Source: Mucidula mucida (lineage: Eukaryota; Basidiomycota; Agaricomycetes; Agaricales; Physalacriaceae). Taken from it: a stretch of 64,000 bases of DNA. The stretch is from positions 62,001 to 126,000 of the forward strand of contig JADNYV010000038.1 in the NCBI GenBank assembly GCA_015501055.1, read 5' to 3'. The position numbers were made by a program, and so were the translations under genes. Position 1 is the stretch's first letter. Each line of letters begins with the position of its first letter. Below, piece after piece: positions 1 through 11,134 of this stretch. The notes beneath the pieces were generated by a model. It was not told the origin of the DNA and ran no database searches. It worked only from the letters and a program-made list of their open reading frames with translations.

Positions 1-1
1 C

Positions 2-457
2 TCTGACTCTACCGTAGCAGCCGTCGTCAACTTTACTATCGGCGAAGACCCCGACCTCAGCGGGTTCAAGATTGTCTTTCCCGACGATCCAGAAGCCGAG
101 GATGAGGATGTCTCTATGTACGGCGGATACAACAAGTTCTACATCTTCCTCTACGCGTACCGTATTCTCATCGGGCGGTTTCCTGAGCTCGAACCCTACA
201 TGATATACGCCACGCTGGCGAGCGATGAGTACAAGGATGCGGAGTACAGCAATATCGCAGACCAGTATGCCTGGTTCTATAAAGTTGCGGACGCCGTCGA
301 AGACGACTTAAACGAGCCGATAAACGCTAACATGCAAAAATGGGAGTTTTTCTGGCTCAAATTATTAACTGCAGAGGGCAAAAGTGAGGACGAAATCCTC
401 CGCGACGCGTGGTTCGGAAAAGGAAGGCTATATCAGCTTGCATGTGCAGATGAGTAA
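2..457 (+). CDS. Uncharacterised protein, 5' end cut by window edge
   Basis: The reading frame is open from base 2 and ends at a TAA at 455-457, giving at least 151 residues. The start lies outside the window. The visible part has an acidic stretch (E-D-E-D around base 105) followed by aromatic-rich segments such as YGGYNKFYIFLYAYR and a tryptophan-containing C-terminal third. I see no signal peptide, membrane segment or known motif and do not recognise the family. A GTAAGC donor-like site begins at 454, so the terminal codons could instead be an exon end that continues into the F-box-like ORF downstream. The splice that would keep frame with that ORF uses a weaker donor at 444, so I treat them as separate. 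Confidence 0.4.
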   Translation, partial: SDSTVAAVVNFTIGEDPDLSGFKIVFPDDPEAEDEDVSMYGGYNKFYIFLYAYRILIGRFPELEPYMIYATLASDEYKDAEYSNIADQYAWFYKVADAVEDDLNEPINANMQKWEFFWLKLLTAEGKSEDEILRDAWFGKGRLYQLACADE

Positions 458-553
458 GCTACATCTCTTTCTCAAGGCTTCAACTGAGGACCGGCGGGAA
501 GTTTTCCAACAGCCACGCCATTCGCGTCATTCCCTGCTGGCCAGTCCGACACC

Positions 554-949
554 GTGACAACCTCGTTCTCAAAGCTATCATTCGACGTCCTCAATTACCT
601 CTGCGTCACGTACCTCAGCATCAGAGACGCCGCGTCTCTCCTCACCCTAAACCGTTCCCTGCGCGCCGCTCTTCTTCCCTTCATCGACACCTTCGCACAA
701 AAGGCTATCGCGCGGCGTCATCCGTATTGGCTGCCCATCGTCGCCCCGTGTCTTAGAGGCGACGAAGAGCAGCTCCGGTGGGAGGAGATGTGGGCTGCCA
801 GTGAGGGTGTGGTCCCGTGGGCGCTGTACGCGAGGGAATGCGCAAAGAGCCCGGGTATGAGGAACCGGGAGCGGATTTGGGGCATGGCGGAGAGGTTTAG
901 GGATTTGGTGAAGGAGCAGGGGTGGATAGATGGGAGAACGTCGGTTTAG
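554..949 (+). CDS. F-box-like protein, 5' end unresolved
   Basis: An open frame of about 131 codons begins with an F-box-like segment: SKLSFDVLNYLCVTYLS then IRDAASLLTLNRSLRAALLP. This fits the pattern of an N-terminal LP-x-E/D-[IVL]-L helix followed by D-[AL]-x-x-L-L-x-L-x-R-x-[FL]. F-box proteins bind Skp1 and present substrates to SCF ubiquitin ligases. The rest is basic and tryptophan-rich and not recognised. There is no in-frame ATG at the start: the frame is closed by TGA at 485, so an upstream exon is needed. An acceptor at 511-512 would keep frame. The protein is short for the family, so this may be a small F-box gene or the last exon of the preceding gene. Confidence 0.42.
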   Translation: MTTSFSKLSFDVLNYLCVTYLSIRDAASLLTLNRSLRAALLPFIDTFAQKAIARRHPYWLPIVAPCLRGDEEQLRWEEMWAASEGVVPWALYARECAKSPGMRNRERIWGMAERFRDLVKEQGWIDGRTSV

Positions 950-1201
950 GTTGTACGCGGGCGTCGCGATCTTCTTTGCACGAAGTTGGATATTTTTTTG
1001 CCTCAACGTTAGTCTTCGGTTCGGTTTATTTTACAGTTACTAGAGTTAGAGGTTGTGGACTATCGTCTGTCCCCTTTCCAAGTAAGTAGAAACAGATGAT
1101 TCATAACAAATCATTTTCGCATCTCCACTCACGATTTCAAGTTGCTACTTGAATTGCCACCAATACCCAATCATACATTTGATACACAGAGAATAAACCA
1201 C

Positions 1202-2334
1202 TTAATAGTCATCATAATCCCAATCCATATTGTTCTCCCACAAAATACACTTGTACGCATGCTGCCAAGGACGCTCCAAGTTTTAGCATGCTAACCAACG
1301 TGGTCACGAAAAGAACGCACCTTCAACTCATCTTCAATGTATTTTCCCCGTTCTTCAACAAACGCATCGTAGCGGCGTGCGAGACGGTGCTTCGGGTACT
1401 ACCAAAAAACACTTCCTCACACTCCTCACTAAGCTCGCGCATCATAGCGGGGATGTGTGGGATCCAGTGATAGTTGCTGTGAATCTCCAAGGTTTCTATT
1501 CCATCATCGTCGTATGTGGATGGATATACTGTCACGAGAAGTTTCCGTGGCTGTCTTCATGATGATAAGTATTGGTGTTGCGTACAATTTAAAGCATGCT
1601 CACCAGAAAGCATGACGAGCGGAGTACCTCCTCGGATGCGAAGGGAATCTTTTTGAGGACAATGTGAGGTCGGGCGCTGACGAGACTGTGCCACAAGTCA
1701 AGTCAATGCGGAAGGAAGATACATCATCATCTGGAGAACAACGAACTTTGCCGCTATACACTTTGCACACACACGTTTGCGCAGTGAGAAGAAGCGCGTG
1801 AGCTTCTTCTTTGGGCCCGGACCACAGTACTATGTATAGTTCTAAGAATCTCATTTTGACCAGGAGTCGAAACGAAACGAACCTGGCAGTTTTTTCCGTA
1901 CAGAAAGCGGGCCCACTGGAGCTCAGTCACATCTGAGGGTGGCGGGGGAACACTGATGGTCTCATTGGAGCGGGCGTGCTTCCACATCTTGAGCGAGGCA
2001 GAGAGCTGTCCGAGAGGATATCATAAAAGACGCGAAAGAGGAACATGAGCGACATCAGCGATTCCGGTGGGAGATAAGATGTTATCTTTCGCCAGAAAAA
2101 ACGTGAATTTCAGAGGCGGCGGTCGTAAAGCAGAGCATTACTTACTTCCAGTATTAGTTCAGCGGGGAGATGTTGCAGAGCACCACCTCCAGAAGCTGCC
2201 TTTTTCCTGCCCTTGCCTTTTACTACTACACGAGTCTCTGAGGGAACTTTGTTCTTTGTGCGTTTCGATGGCTTTGGAACTTCGTAGTCGGATCCATCGT
2301 CCAAGTCATACGAGAGGGTCCTCTTCCGAGTCAT
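1202..2334 (-). pseudogene. F-box protein with cysteine motif, two frame breaks
   Basis: Read on the minus strand from the ATG at 2334, the product has a basic N-terminus (KGKGRKK) and an F-box split by an intron: LQHLPAELILE then ITSYLPPESLMSLMFLFRVF. It continues with MWKHARSNE, QWARFLYGKNCQ, YCGPGPKKK, RKRVCAKC and ARPHIVLKKIPF, and ends at a TAA complement at 1202-1204. This order (F-box, W-x-x-AR, then paired C-x-x-C) is common in agaricomycete F-box families. At least five introns of about 50 bp fit. Two frame changes remain: one at the CT dinucleotide run near 1999-2007, just after the F-box, and one near 1400-1410. Both are relieved by one additional base. It is therefore either a recent pseudogene or an intact gene with sequence indels. 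Confidence 0.55.
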
Positions 2335-3198
2335 AGTAGGATTCGTTCGGGAGAGGAGCGGTACAGAGCCAAGGAGGTGTGGTCGAGTGTCTCAGTCGGC
2401 GATCATGTTGACTACCGCGTGATAGTTTCTGCCTTAGGTTGTCTTCGACGCGTCGAAGCGTTTGAGCATTCATGAGGCGTATTTGGAACGCTCAGTGTTC
2501 TCGCCCGCCAGGTCGGACTAACCGTAGATAGGGATACAAATATTCGTACCAGTCGAACCGATCTTGTAGAACTGGCAAGTTAGGTCAGAATGAGTCGTGA
2601 TGGACAGACAACAGGAAAGAGAAAGCCTAGAGTGACTGTCAATTTACTGGTTCAGCAGGAACAGAGTGGGTACTAGTTTATGCATATGGGAACGAGCAAG
2701 AGAGATGTCACGGGGAGCCTCGTTGCCTATGATCTGTGGTCGTTGAGGCTTTTGGTCCAAGGAAAGAGGAAACAGAAAACACTGCGTATTGAACAGGAAA
2801 TTACAGAGTCTATGATGGTAAATGGCGCACCGGAAAGCTGCTATGAGGTACATAAGAACGGTCTTTAACGTTTAGTGGACTTGAAGACTGAAGCAGAACT
2901 GAGAAGACGCGACTTGGATGCTGATCGGCGGCAAACCCGGACCCGCGTAGTAGCTTCTGACCATGACTCGGTACCTTCTTTCTCATGGTCGTCAATCCTT
3001 CGCTATGTCCGTGTGCGACGTTGTACGCTCCATGCATCGACGTTTCTCTATGTAGCAACGGGACTCATGTTGCCTCTCTACCGCTGAAAGACACGTTTAC
3101 CTCGACGGTCAATGCGTACCCATCTCACATGACCAGACACACAATGGACAGCATAAATTCGGTGTGGACGCTCTGAAAATGGTACACCTACCACCATC
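2335..3198. other. Divergent intergenic region
   Basis: About 860 bp between the minus-strand F-box gene and the plus-strand coiled-coil gene. It should hold both promoters. Short ORFs on both strands have no recognisable product or consistent splice pattern. I see no clear TATA box or repeat. Confidence 0.4.
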
Positions 3199-4851
3199 AT
3201 GTCTTTTTTACACCACTATAGTGAGTTCAATTCGACCCATCACGTTGTTTCACACTCAGGCTATGCGTTTGCAGACGACCCTACGCTTTCGTCGGACGAT
3301 GTACGTTCCCTGGTTGTCTCGATTGGATTTTCCCAACTAACAAATAAACAGGATAGCGAATATACTGTGGCCTACACCCCAACCGAAGAGTTTCCCCGCG
3401 TCTCAATCCACTCCGGAGACGAAGACGAAGACGAATATTTCGACAGGGCGCGGATGATGGCGGCCTTGCAGGAAGCGATGGGGATCCCCGCGTCTGCGGT
3501 CAAGCACGAGTCGCGCCGTATCGACTTGCCTAATGGCGCCTACCGCATTGTGACAGCGCACTCTTTCCAGCGTCCTCCCGAGGTCGATTCTCCACTCGAA
3601 CAAGCATCCCTCTCTATCCTCCAGCTGGACAAGGAGCGTGCGCGCGCCATCGTTAATGACCGCGAAATCGAGCGCTCCATTCAGGGCGCGCGCATCGACG
3701 AACTGCGGGCATCCAACCTCGACGTGGAACACGATATATCTGATGTTCGAACCGAGATGCAGCTCCTAGCGCGCGCCAAAGTCATGGAGACACGCGATCT
3801 AGTTGCACGGCTTGATCAAGTGGATGATCATCTGCGCGTTTTGTGGGGGCTGTTCTACAACGTATTTGTAGCCATTGCGGAGGATCGCGACAGGGCGAGC
3901 GAGCAGCGCGTGTACGTTCTTGAAGGGGAACGACTTCTTGAAGAGCTGTCGGTGAGGACGAACAAGGCTCGGCGGGACTACGACGCTGCCAAATGGTGGA
4001 AGGACGAGGAGGAGAAGCATGTAAGGATTCATGCTGAGAGTATGGGCGTTCTGTTAGGACGCATCCAAGCGTCAGAACAGAATATCCTGATGTTTCAGGA
4101 GAAGCTGAGAGTGGCGCGTGTAGGGCAAAAGGTCAATGGACGTACAAGGGAGCTGTCGGAGAAGAGAGAGCGGGATATCAGGGAGAGGGAGACAAAGGCG
4201 GAGCTGGCCCTGCGCACTAATTCTATGCCTGTGAGCACTCTCAACGTCAAAGCCCACGCGTTGAAGGAGCAGGTCGGGGAGATGAACAAGTCCACGCAGG
4301 GCTTGAAGGATGAGATTGCTGCCCTTCGCGTCCAACTTGGGCCGCGGTTGGGGTTGGAGAAGCGTCAGCAGGAACTCACGGCAACGCTGGCGACGGCGCG
4401 ACTCGAGGTGCCCAAGCTGAAAGAGCAGTACGCCAAGCTCAAAGAGGATCTCGAGGACAAGCTGGAGGATCTGGAAGAGTCGGGTGACTTGTTCCGGCAT
4501 AATCAGGCCGAGTATAAACGCGCTTTGGTTGACTTGTCTGATCTAGAGGCGGAATGTCAGAGTGTGCAGATGAGGAATGCGGAGATTAGGGCGGGGAAGG
4601 CGAGTACGAGTCAGGTGGAGAAGAGAAATTTGGTATTGGAGGAGGATACTCAGAGGGCGGTGGAGGAGCTTGGGAAGGCGAGGGAGGAAGAGGAGAGGGT
4701 ACGGGGCGCGGTGATTAAAGAAGGCAGGGAGGCGAAGAACAGGATTGTGGCGTTGAGGAAGGAGCTGGCGGGGTTAAAAGGACGGGTGGAACATGCCAGG
4801 CGCAAGGTGAATGTGTGGGAGGCGAGGGGTGAGGTGAAGCAGGATGTGTAG
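3199..4851 (+). CDS. Long coiled-coil protein, function unknown
   Basis: Exons 3199-3300 and 3352-4851 give about 533 residues. The 51-bp intron (GTACGT donor, AACAG acceptor) is a multiple of three, so an unspliced ORF reads through it. The N-terminal 130 residues are not coiled coil and carry an acidic run (GDEDEDEYFDRARM). From about residue 140 to the end the protein is heptad-rich and charged (for example VPKLKEQYAKLKEDLEDKLEDLEE), with a short break around FYNVFVAIAED. It has no signal peptide, membrane span or catalytic motif. Such architecture occurs in structural, kinetochore or trafficking proteins, but no family signature is visible, so I make no functional call. The frame is intact throughout. 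Confidence 0.75.
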   Translation: MSFLHHYSEFNSTHHVVSHSGYAFADDPTLSSDDVRSLVVSIGFSQLTNKQDSEYTVAYTPTEEFPRVSIHSGDEDEDEYFDRARMMAALQEAMGIPASAVKHESRRIDLPNGAYRIVTAHSFQRPPEVDSPLEQASLSILQLDKERARAIVNDREIERSIQGARIDELRASNLDVEHDISDVRTEMQLLARAKVMETRDLVARLDQVDDHLRVLWGLFYNVFVAIAEDRDRASEQRVYVLEGERLLEELSVRTNKARRDYDAAKWWKDEEEKHVRIHAESMGVLLGRIQASEQNILMFQEKLRVARVGQKVNGRTRELSEKRERDIRERETKAELALRTNSMPVSTLNVKAHALKEQVGEMNKSTQGLKDEIAALRVQLGPRLGLEKRQQELTATLATARLEVPKLKEQYAKLKEDLEDKLEDLEESGDLFRHNQAEYKRALVDLSDLEAECQSVQMRNAEIRAGKASTSQVEKRNLVLEEDTQRAVEELGKAREEEERVRGAVIKEGREAKNRIVALRKELAGLKGRVEHARRKVNVWEARGEVKQDV

Positions 4852-5380
4852 GGTTTTTGTATCTATACTGTTAGTGTGGTGGTGGTGTACCAAGATTTAT
4901 TTATCAAGTATTTGTGAACGGGATGTCAGTGGTGTAGCAAGAAGTGAGACTAAAATGTGACGACCGCAACTGCAACCACATCGCGGGTTCACAGCGGTAT
5001 TGAATTCATATTGAAATTGTCGAGAGCAGCGGGATTGAAGGGCATGTCACTGCGCCACATTGCATCATTTTGCAGATTAAGGCATCGCGGGTTTAGGATG
5101 GTAAAGTAAGGCGATGGTGTGGCACGGTGCTGCGCCACATCACATGGCGTGGTATCAAAACCGTTGCAGAACGTGAGCCTCGAGTTCTGGGGGGGGTTAA
5201 GTTGCGACCGAGTTGCGACGGGGATAATTCTGGATAATTACAGCACCACCTCAGGGTCCAGAGTTTAGATAAGATAGGGTTATAGGTTCTGATACGCCTC
5301 TCGGTAAATAACGGTATCGATACGTCGAAGGCTGGCGGGTAGATCTACTCGCTGAGCAAAAAGCGAATATTTTTTTGGTA
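4852..5380. repeat. tRNA-linked degenerate repeat, copy 1
   Basis: No gene is seen. On the minus strand the segment next to the tRNA-Asn contains blocks such as GATGTGGCGCAG, ACCCGCCAGCC and GTATCAAAACC (as its complement). Similar blocks lie downstream of the second tRNA-Asn at 13762-14120. Order and spacing differ between the two loci, so this looks like an old dispersed repeat instead of a simple duplicate of the tRNA locus. Confidence 0.35.
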
Positions 5381-5472
5381 CTGCCCCAGAGAGGCTCGAA
5401 CTCTCGACCTTCCGATGACCTTCTCCGCAGGAGATAACAGTCGGACGCTGTAACCAACTCAGCCATGGGGCA
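5381..5472 (-). tRNA. tRNA-Asn(GUU) with intron
   Basis: The acceptor stem TGCCCCA pairs exactly with TGGGGCA (complements at 5466-5472 and 5382-5388). The D-arm (GCTG...CAGC), T-arm with GTTCGAG and anticodon stem TCCGA/TCGGA all form. The anticodon loop reads C-T-GTT-A, giving Asn(GUU). After the base 3' of the anticodon there is an extra segment of about 18 nt in the usual nuclear tRNA intron position. A second gene at 13679-13761 has the same mature sequence with a different, shorter intron. Confidence 0.9.
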
Positions 5473-5765
5473 AGTGATAACGACCTGGCTGCTCAGGTGT
5501 CGATCTAAAAGTTGGCGGACGAATCGAGTGATGAGATCATAACGCGATGATTCATCGGTTGACGGAAAGCCAAGCGGGTCGTTCATCTGTTGACTCTTGA
5601 CGGTCATCGAAGGCTTTTGGATTTGCGTGTTATGAACGCTTACAGCACATCGCGCAGGATCTGATTAAGGTGCGAGGCTCGTGTTCCAGTGCCACAAATT
5701 CTCACACTTGCATAGATTCCTCCATCCCCAACGGGCACTGCACTAACACATCCTCGCTTCCATCT
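5473..5765. other. Intergenic region between tRNA-Asn and LTN1
   Basis: This stretch holds the 5' region of the tRNA and the upstream region of LTN1. The LTN1 frame is open upstream of the chosen ATG to 5670, but that part lacks the lysine-rich start typical of the protein. No repeat or other gene is seen. Confidence 0.4.
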
Positions 5766-8700
5766 ATGGCGAAAAGCAAGTCGTCCGCGACATCTGCCAC
5801 GCGCAAGAAACACGCCGCCAAGAAAGCGCCCGATGAACCCTCGACGTCGAGCAACCCTCCCTCTGTTCCGCCCAAAGGCAAAACCAAAAAAGAACGCAAA
5901 GACGCTAAATCTGCTCCGCGCAAAAAGGTGTATATACCGCCGTCCAAACCAGCCCCTGCGCGCCCCGATCCGCTAGACACGCTTAACTTGGTATCACTCA
6001 TCCCGCCGGAACTGGCGATCACGCTGCGTGCATTAGGCAAGAAGAGCTTGGTGACACGAATGCGCGGCGTCGAAGATCTGAAATCGTCGTGGCTCGCGCA
6101 GACGGAGCTGATGCGCACTGTCCTCCCAGTGTGGATGCATCACTTGCCGTCGCTCCTCACACATCCATCCCGCCGGCTACGCGTCCTCGCCGGCGACGTG
6201 CAGCGAGCTTTGGTGGCTATGCCAGAAGTGCGGGAGGATATGGGTGAGTATGAAGAAGACGAGCATATACTCGGCGCGTGGTGCATGGCGGCCCACGACG
6301 GCAATGTCGGCGCGAGGGAGGCGTGGAAAGCGTATGCGAAGCCGACTGAACGGCTCGCAGAGTATTTGATGAGGGCGATTGAAGATCCGCTGGGTGTGTA
6401 TGCGGCAATACATGTAGCAGGGGAGGAGGACGAGGAAGAGACAGAAGAGGATAGAAAAGCGAGGCTGAGGGTCGGTGCGTTGGGCGGGGTGGTGTGGTGT
6501 GTCGCGCATGTGCCTATGTCGATAACCGAGGCATTATGGGAGTGTTTGACGAGTGAAGGGCAGCCGGGTGTGCGCAAAGCGACGTGGGCCCTGGTTGGTG
6601 TGTTATTGGACAAGGACAAGGACGTGGAAGATGCCCCCGTGCTAGACGCGGCGTGGCAAGAGTTTGACGTCGGTGTGCAGAGCGTGATGTGGGGACCCGT
6701 GTTGAGGTATCTGAAGCGATGGCCGGGGGAGGAAGGCCATGTCGACGATTTTCTCTCATTTCTTTCACACGGACTCAACACACAGGGTTACGCTGCTGTC
6801 GTTGTTGTGCTCAGCACACTACAGTTATCTCAAGACGAGGTGCGCGATAATCTGTATCATATCCATTGCTGACGTTTCTACAGACATTACGCTTATTTAC
6901 ATCCCTATGGGCACCGATTTACAATCGTACACTACCTGGACGCGAGCACAAGGCCCTGCTGGAATGCGTTTTCGAATGCCTAAATTTGTTGAGCAAGCGA
7001 CATGCTCATTCGGTACCGGACCAAGTGGAGACTACCTTTGCACTACTGAAGAGCGGTCAACTCAAGGTCGATGCGGGTACTTTAGGGCGTATTGTTCCAC
7101 CGACCGAGCAAGTAAGGAACGCGGTTTTGGACGCACGGCCTGTGGACATCCCGGCATTAGTCAAGGTGCTGGATCTCAATCTAAAGGAGAATGTGATGCA
7201 CAGAGCCGTTTCGCAGTCGGAAGATGGCCTGATCGTTGGTATGCTCAGCACGTTTGGTCGCGACACAGTGACACCCGAGCTGGCCGAACGCGTCGTGAGC
7301 TCTTCTTACGACGTGATTAAGGCTTATCTACGCGTCGTGGACAACGACGAGCAGCAACGAGTATGGGACGCACTGCAGTTGGATACGAAGAGACTTGTGG
7401 ATCTGGCAGAAGACGTTCCTCTTTCGTTAGGAGGAGCAAAGTTGGACAATGTTAATTTCGATGGCGAAGACGCGGAGACGGTGAAGCGTATTCTGCGTAC
7501 GTCACCGGGACTGTTCCTTTCTGACGAGGGATACTCGACTATTCTCTCCACTATCACCGACCTCGACCTCATCGACGCTATACCCACTGAGCGTCTTACA
7601 CCACGTCTCGTTTCCCTTCTCTTCTTTGTAGGACAGCCGAGGTCTGGTGCCGTGTTACCGGTAGACGAGGTGACGGATACATTAAAGGCAATGCTTCTCG
7701 AGGGCGAAGAGGTATTCGACCTTGCAGAGGAGGCAGGCATTGATCCTTGGTCACTCGTACCTCGTCCACCCACCGGAGAGCACGCAATAGCGTTCCTCAC
7801 ATCGGTCTGTATCCAACGTAGACGAGAGGCATGCGATCCGGAGAGGATGTGGGCCGTGCGCGCGCTGCTTACAGAGGAAGGAGAACGGGCGAGGAGTATC
7901 GTCAGTTACGTTCTTCGCGAGGTCAATTCTCCCGAGGCGAGGAAGAGGGCGCTGGATTATGTCTCTTCTTCTGGTTTGGAGTGGCTTCTCAACGACGTGA
8001 TTCAGCACGGCACCCCCGAAGAACTGTCCCGACTTTTAGGACTCGTCTTTTCTGAGCTTGAACCAGAAGAGGCGGATGGATGGGTCGGTTTGGCGCGCAA
8101 AATTGGCGATCGTGGGGACGAGGTGATAAAGGCGCTATGTAACGCAGAAGCGGAGGGCAAGGCAATGGAGCGGTGGCGCGCAGAGTGGACTGGTGCCATC
8201 CTCAACGGCGGTGGTGTGCGCGCGATGAGAAAGCTGGCGGCGAGTATACCGAGGGCAGAGAGCGACATTGTGTTTGTCCAGCCGGTGCAGAGGGCGGTCA
8301 ATCTGGTGCGCGCGATGGAACAGTATGTCTCGGAGGAGGATGAGGACCCCGTCATTGCGACGCTTCTCCTCCCGCTCTTGCCGATTCTGCAAAACGTTCC
8401 CGGCTCACATTGGGAGTTCATCTATGACGTGATTGCGAGCTCTGTTGATCTCAAGATGGTCCTGGCCATGGACGAGTTGGCTATGTCAAACAGGACATTG
8501 AGGGAAGAGTGGTCAGGCAGGAGAAAGGAGGTGATCCGAGACGTACTGGAGTATGTCGTCGAGGGTGGCGACGACCCCGATGCTCTGAAGATTCTAGCAG
8601 AGGAAGAGGTTGACTGGAATGTCCTTCCTAAGCTCTGCCATTTATTCTCCTCGGAAGCGTACCCGTTGTTGAACAAGGCGGCGCGTGCATGGACCGAGCA

Positions 8701-9607
8701 CTGGGTCGTGGAGGTGGCTATTGGGAGTGAGGAAGCGCGTATCCCGCAAGAGTTGCTGGATGTGTTAGATGTAGATGAGGATCTATTCGCGTGGATGATA
8801 CTTTTCGATCTGTTTGAAGGCACGTCGCTGAAGCTCAAGTCGCTTTACGTTGAGCAGGTGCGGGATCTGGCTGCTGTGTTTATGGCAAACGTGGTGGATA
8901 CAACATTTCCCTTGGACGGATGGGCAGTGGATGAGTTTTACGTCTCATGTGAGTTCACTCCTTCATTTAACATGAAGACAACCCTAATTTGTTCAGTATA
9001 CGAGCCGGACCCCTTGTCTGAACAGATCCTCCGAGCGCATCTCTTCCATCGCGCATTGCTGACCGTTCCGAGTCTGCTGGTCGTGGACAAGGCCATTGCA
9101 GCCTATACCGCCAAGTGGTTCAGCAAAGGACTTATCTCCGCAGAGCTCACTGCGATCCGGAGTGACACCGCTCTGCAAGACGAGCAATTCAAGGTGCGCA
9201 TCGTGCGGGACGACACCGAAGTCGTGGCAGCGTACCTCGTCGATGAACACTCGCTCGAGCTGCGCCTGCGCCTTCCCGCAGACTGGCCCCTTGCGCGCCT
9301 GGCAGTTACTGGGCCGAAACGCGTGGGCGTGGACGAGGAGCGGTGGCGGCGATGGGTGCTTGGCGTGCAGCACGGGTCTGGGCGGCTCGTTGAGCGGCTG
9401 GGGGTCTTTAAGCGCAATGTCGAAGGACACTTTGAGGGGCAGGTCGAGTGCGCGATATGCTATAGTATTATCAGCGTCATGGATGGAACGTTGCCTGCAC
9501 GACCGTGCAGGACGTGTAAGAACCGGTTTCATGGGGGTTGTTTGTACAAGTGGTTTAGTACGAGTCATTCGAGCTCGTGTCCGCTGTGTAGGAGTGATAT
9601 GGTGTAG
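5766..9607 (+). CDS. LTN1: E3 ubiquitin-protein ligase Listerin
   Basis: Exons 5766-6839, 6884-8948 and 8997-9607 give about 1249 residues. The second intron (48 bp) is in frame. Listerin joins the 60S ribosomal subunit carrying a stalled nascent chain and ubiquitinates that chain in ribosome-associated quality control. The last 50 residues form a RING-CH-like C4HC3 domain: CAIC, RPCRTC, RFHGGC and CPLC, followed almost at once by the stop, as in other Listerins. The N-terminus (MAKSKSSATSATRKKHAAKK) is basic, then comes the conserved region PPELAITLRALGKKS, then helical HEAT-like repeats rich in acidic residues. At about 1250 residues it is shorter than yeast and animal Listerin (1500-1800). 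The first intron is 44 bp. The frame is clean. Confidence 0.9.
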
Positions 9608-10389
9608 AATATGATCTGGATATTGGGCAGAGGTTGAGATAAGCGCTTCAACGATTCGAACAATGCGATTCGTCACCGGTGTTGTTTACATGTTGAGTTG
9701 ATTGATTTGGCGTGGAGGCGTGGATTAGCGGTCCGCGTCCTTGTGCTGTTAGAGGCTGGGTTTTTCTCACAAGTTCCGGCGCGTGTGCACAGCATGTCCT
9801 TCAGTTTCGCGACTGTGCGGGATATTCTTGAGAGGATACAGAATGACTTTTGCGAGGAGGCGTGGTCTAGCGGTTTCGCCTGATTACTTCGAATCCAGCC
9901 CGAAGGCAGTTCTTTTTGACAGTCCTGTTGCTTGGGACGTTAGTACGTGAAAACTATATTTTGAATCTCAACTTGAAGTCGGCACAAGCCAAACTTATTT
10001 ATCTCTCCCCTCCTTAATGGAAACAAAACCAAATCAGTATATTACATGAAGCACGCAATCCACTCAACGGAGGTGTAGAGGATTTACTTGGCCCATGGCC
10101 CATGCCTGGCACACTCGCCGGACCATTACCCACTCAGACCATCTTACTTCCTTTTTAGTCTACTTACTTGTTATTCTTCTCATAGCTTTGACCATCCTCT
10201 TATTGTATACAAAGGAATGATATAAGAGATCTCCCCGCTCGTCGTCCGATTGTACAGCCAACCGGTACCTAGTACCTACAGAGGTTTCGGCGTTCGGGCT
10301 TCCTGGACCTGAACCGAGGAAAAACAATGCATTTCTTTCACAAGTTCGGCCGCGCGCTTCCTGGGCAAAACAACATGCATCTCCAAGTA
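9608..10389. other. Intergenic with two tRNA-like fragments
   Basis: No protein gene is seen. Two short stretches near 9713-9745 and 9857-9903 share GGAGGCGTGG-x-x-TAGCGGT. The second also has TTCGAATCC, resembling the A and B boxes of a polymerase III promoter, but the spacing is too short for a normal tRNA and no cloverleaf closes. They may be tRNA-derived remnants. Confidence 0.25.
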
Positions 10390-10644
10390 CTGTACTAACG
10401 CGACCGTAAGTTCACGGCATGTTACGTGTTACGGTTGTGAACTAACTCACCACTAGTTCATTCAGGGTCTATACTCCATATCGGGAGTGGCGGGAGGCGG
10501 CGGCGGCAGCCGCCGCGACGAAAATTTCCGCATTTGGGTTGATCCCGACGAAATTTGGAGTCGTTACGTGTTATGCACACCAAATAAGTTCAGTTCACGG
10601 GGCCCTGTGACGCGTTATGTGAACTAACGGTCGCGTTAGTACAG
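10390..10644. repeat. MITE, TA-flanked, 26-bp terminal inverted repeats
   Basis: CTGTACTAACGCGACCGT at 10390 is repeated in inverse orientation ending at 10644. The arms are 26 bp with one mismatch. Both ends are flanked by TA (10388-10389 and 10645-10646), matching a TA target duplication. The 255-bp interior has no coding potential and repeats GTTACGTGTTA near both ends. TA duplication and non-coding content suggest a non-autonomous Tc1/mariner-like element. Confidence 0.75.
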
Positions 10645-11134
10645 TAGGGAGGATGCGTGCTTTCCAGATTGTAAGTGACAGACTAGGGCCCGAAATGTGG
10701 ATATTGATGAGACGAGAAAACGTACCGTCACACTCCACATTCGCCCACGCTGAAATGGAGAAGGTGGATGTAGCTAAGGACGTGGACGTTTTGCCGCCTT
10801 TTAGGACAAGAATCAAGATTGTCAGTCAATCCGAGTCAGGGTACTAAATAAATACGCCCACTGAGGAGACAAGGTTCACAGTGCCAGTCTTCAAGGCGGG
10901 TCAGATTTGAGATTTCGGTGGCTGATTCATCTAGAGAAAGTCACTGTTCGTATTGTCCCACGTGCCTTGTGATGTTGTTCTGACCGCGAGGGTAAATGGA
11001 TAGATTGTAGTATGATACGAACAGATAACAGTTTGTCATCCACTCGACTTGACTCGGGCAGGCTTGAATCCAAACATAGGAACAACTTTCAACCTGATGC
11101 GCTTCAACTTGGAAGCGAGTTTCGAGAGCACTGG
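10645..11134. other. Intergenic, no supported gene
   Basis: Small ORFs on both strands overlap the MITE edge and lack recognisable products. The interval lies downstream of the minus-strand gene at 11135-12113. Confidence 0.35.

Noticed and set aside
9713..9903. Two tRNA genes downstream of LTN1
   Set aside because: A-box and B-box-like words are present but too close together, and no acceptor or anticodon stem forms.
10653..10847. Small protein gene next to the MITE
   Set aside because: Short ORFs in both directions, no splice support, no recognisable motif.
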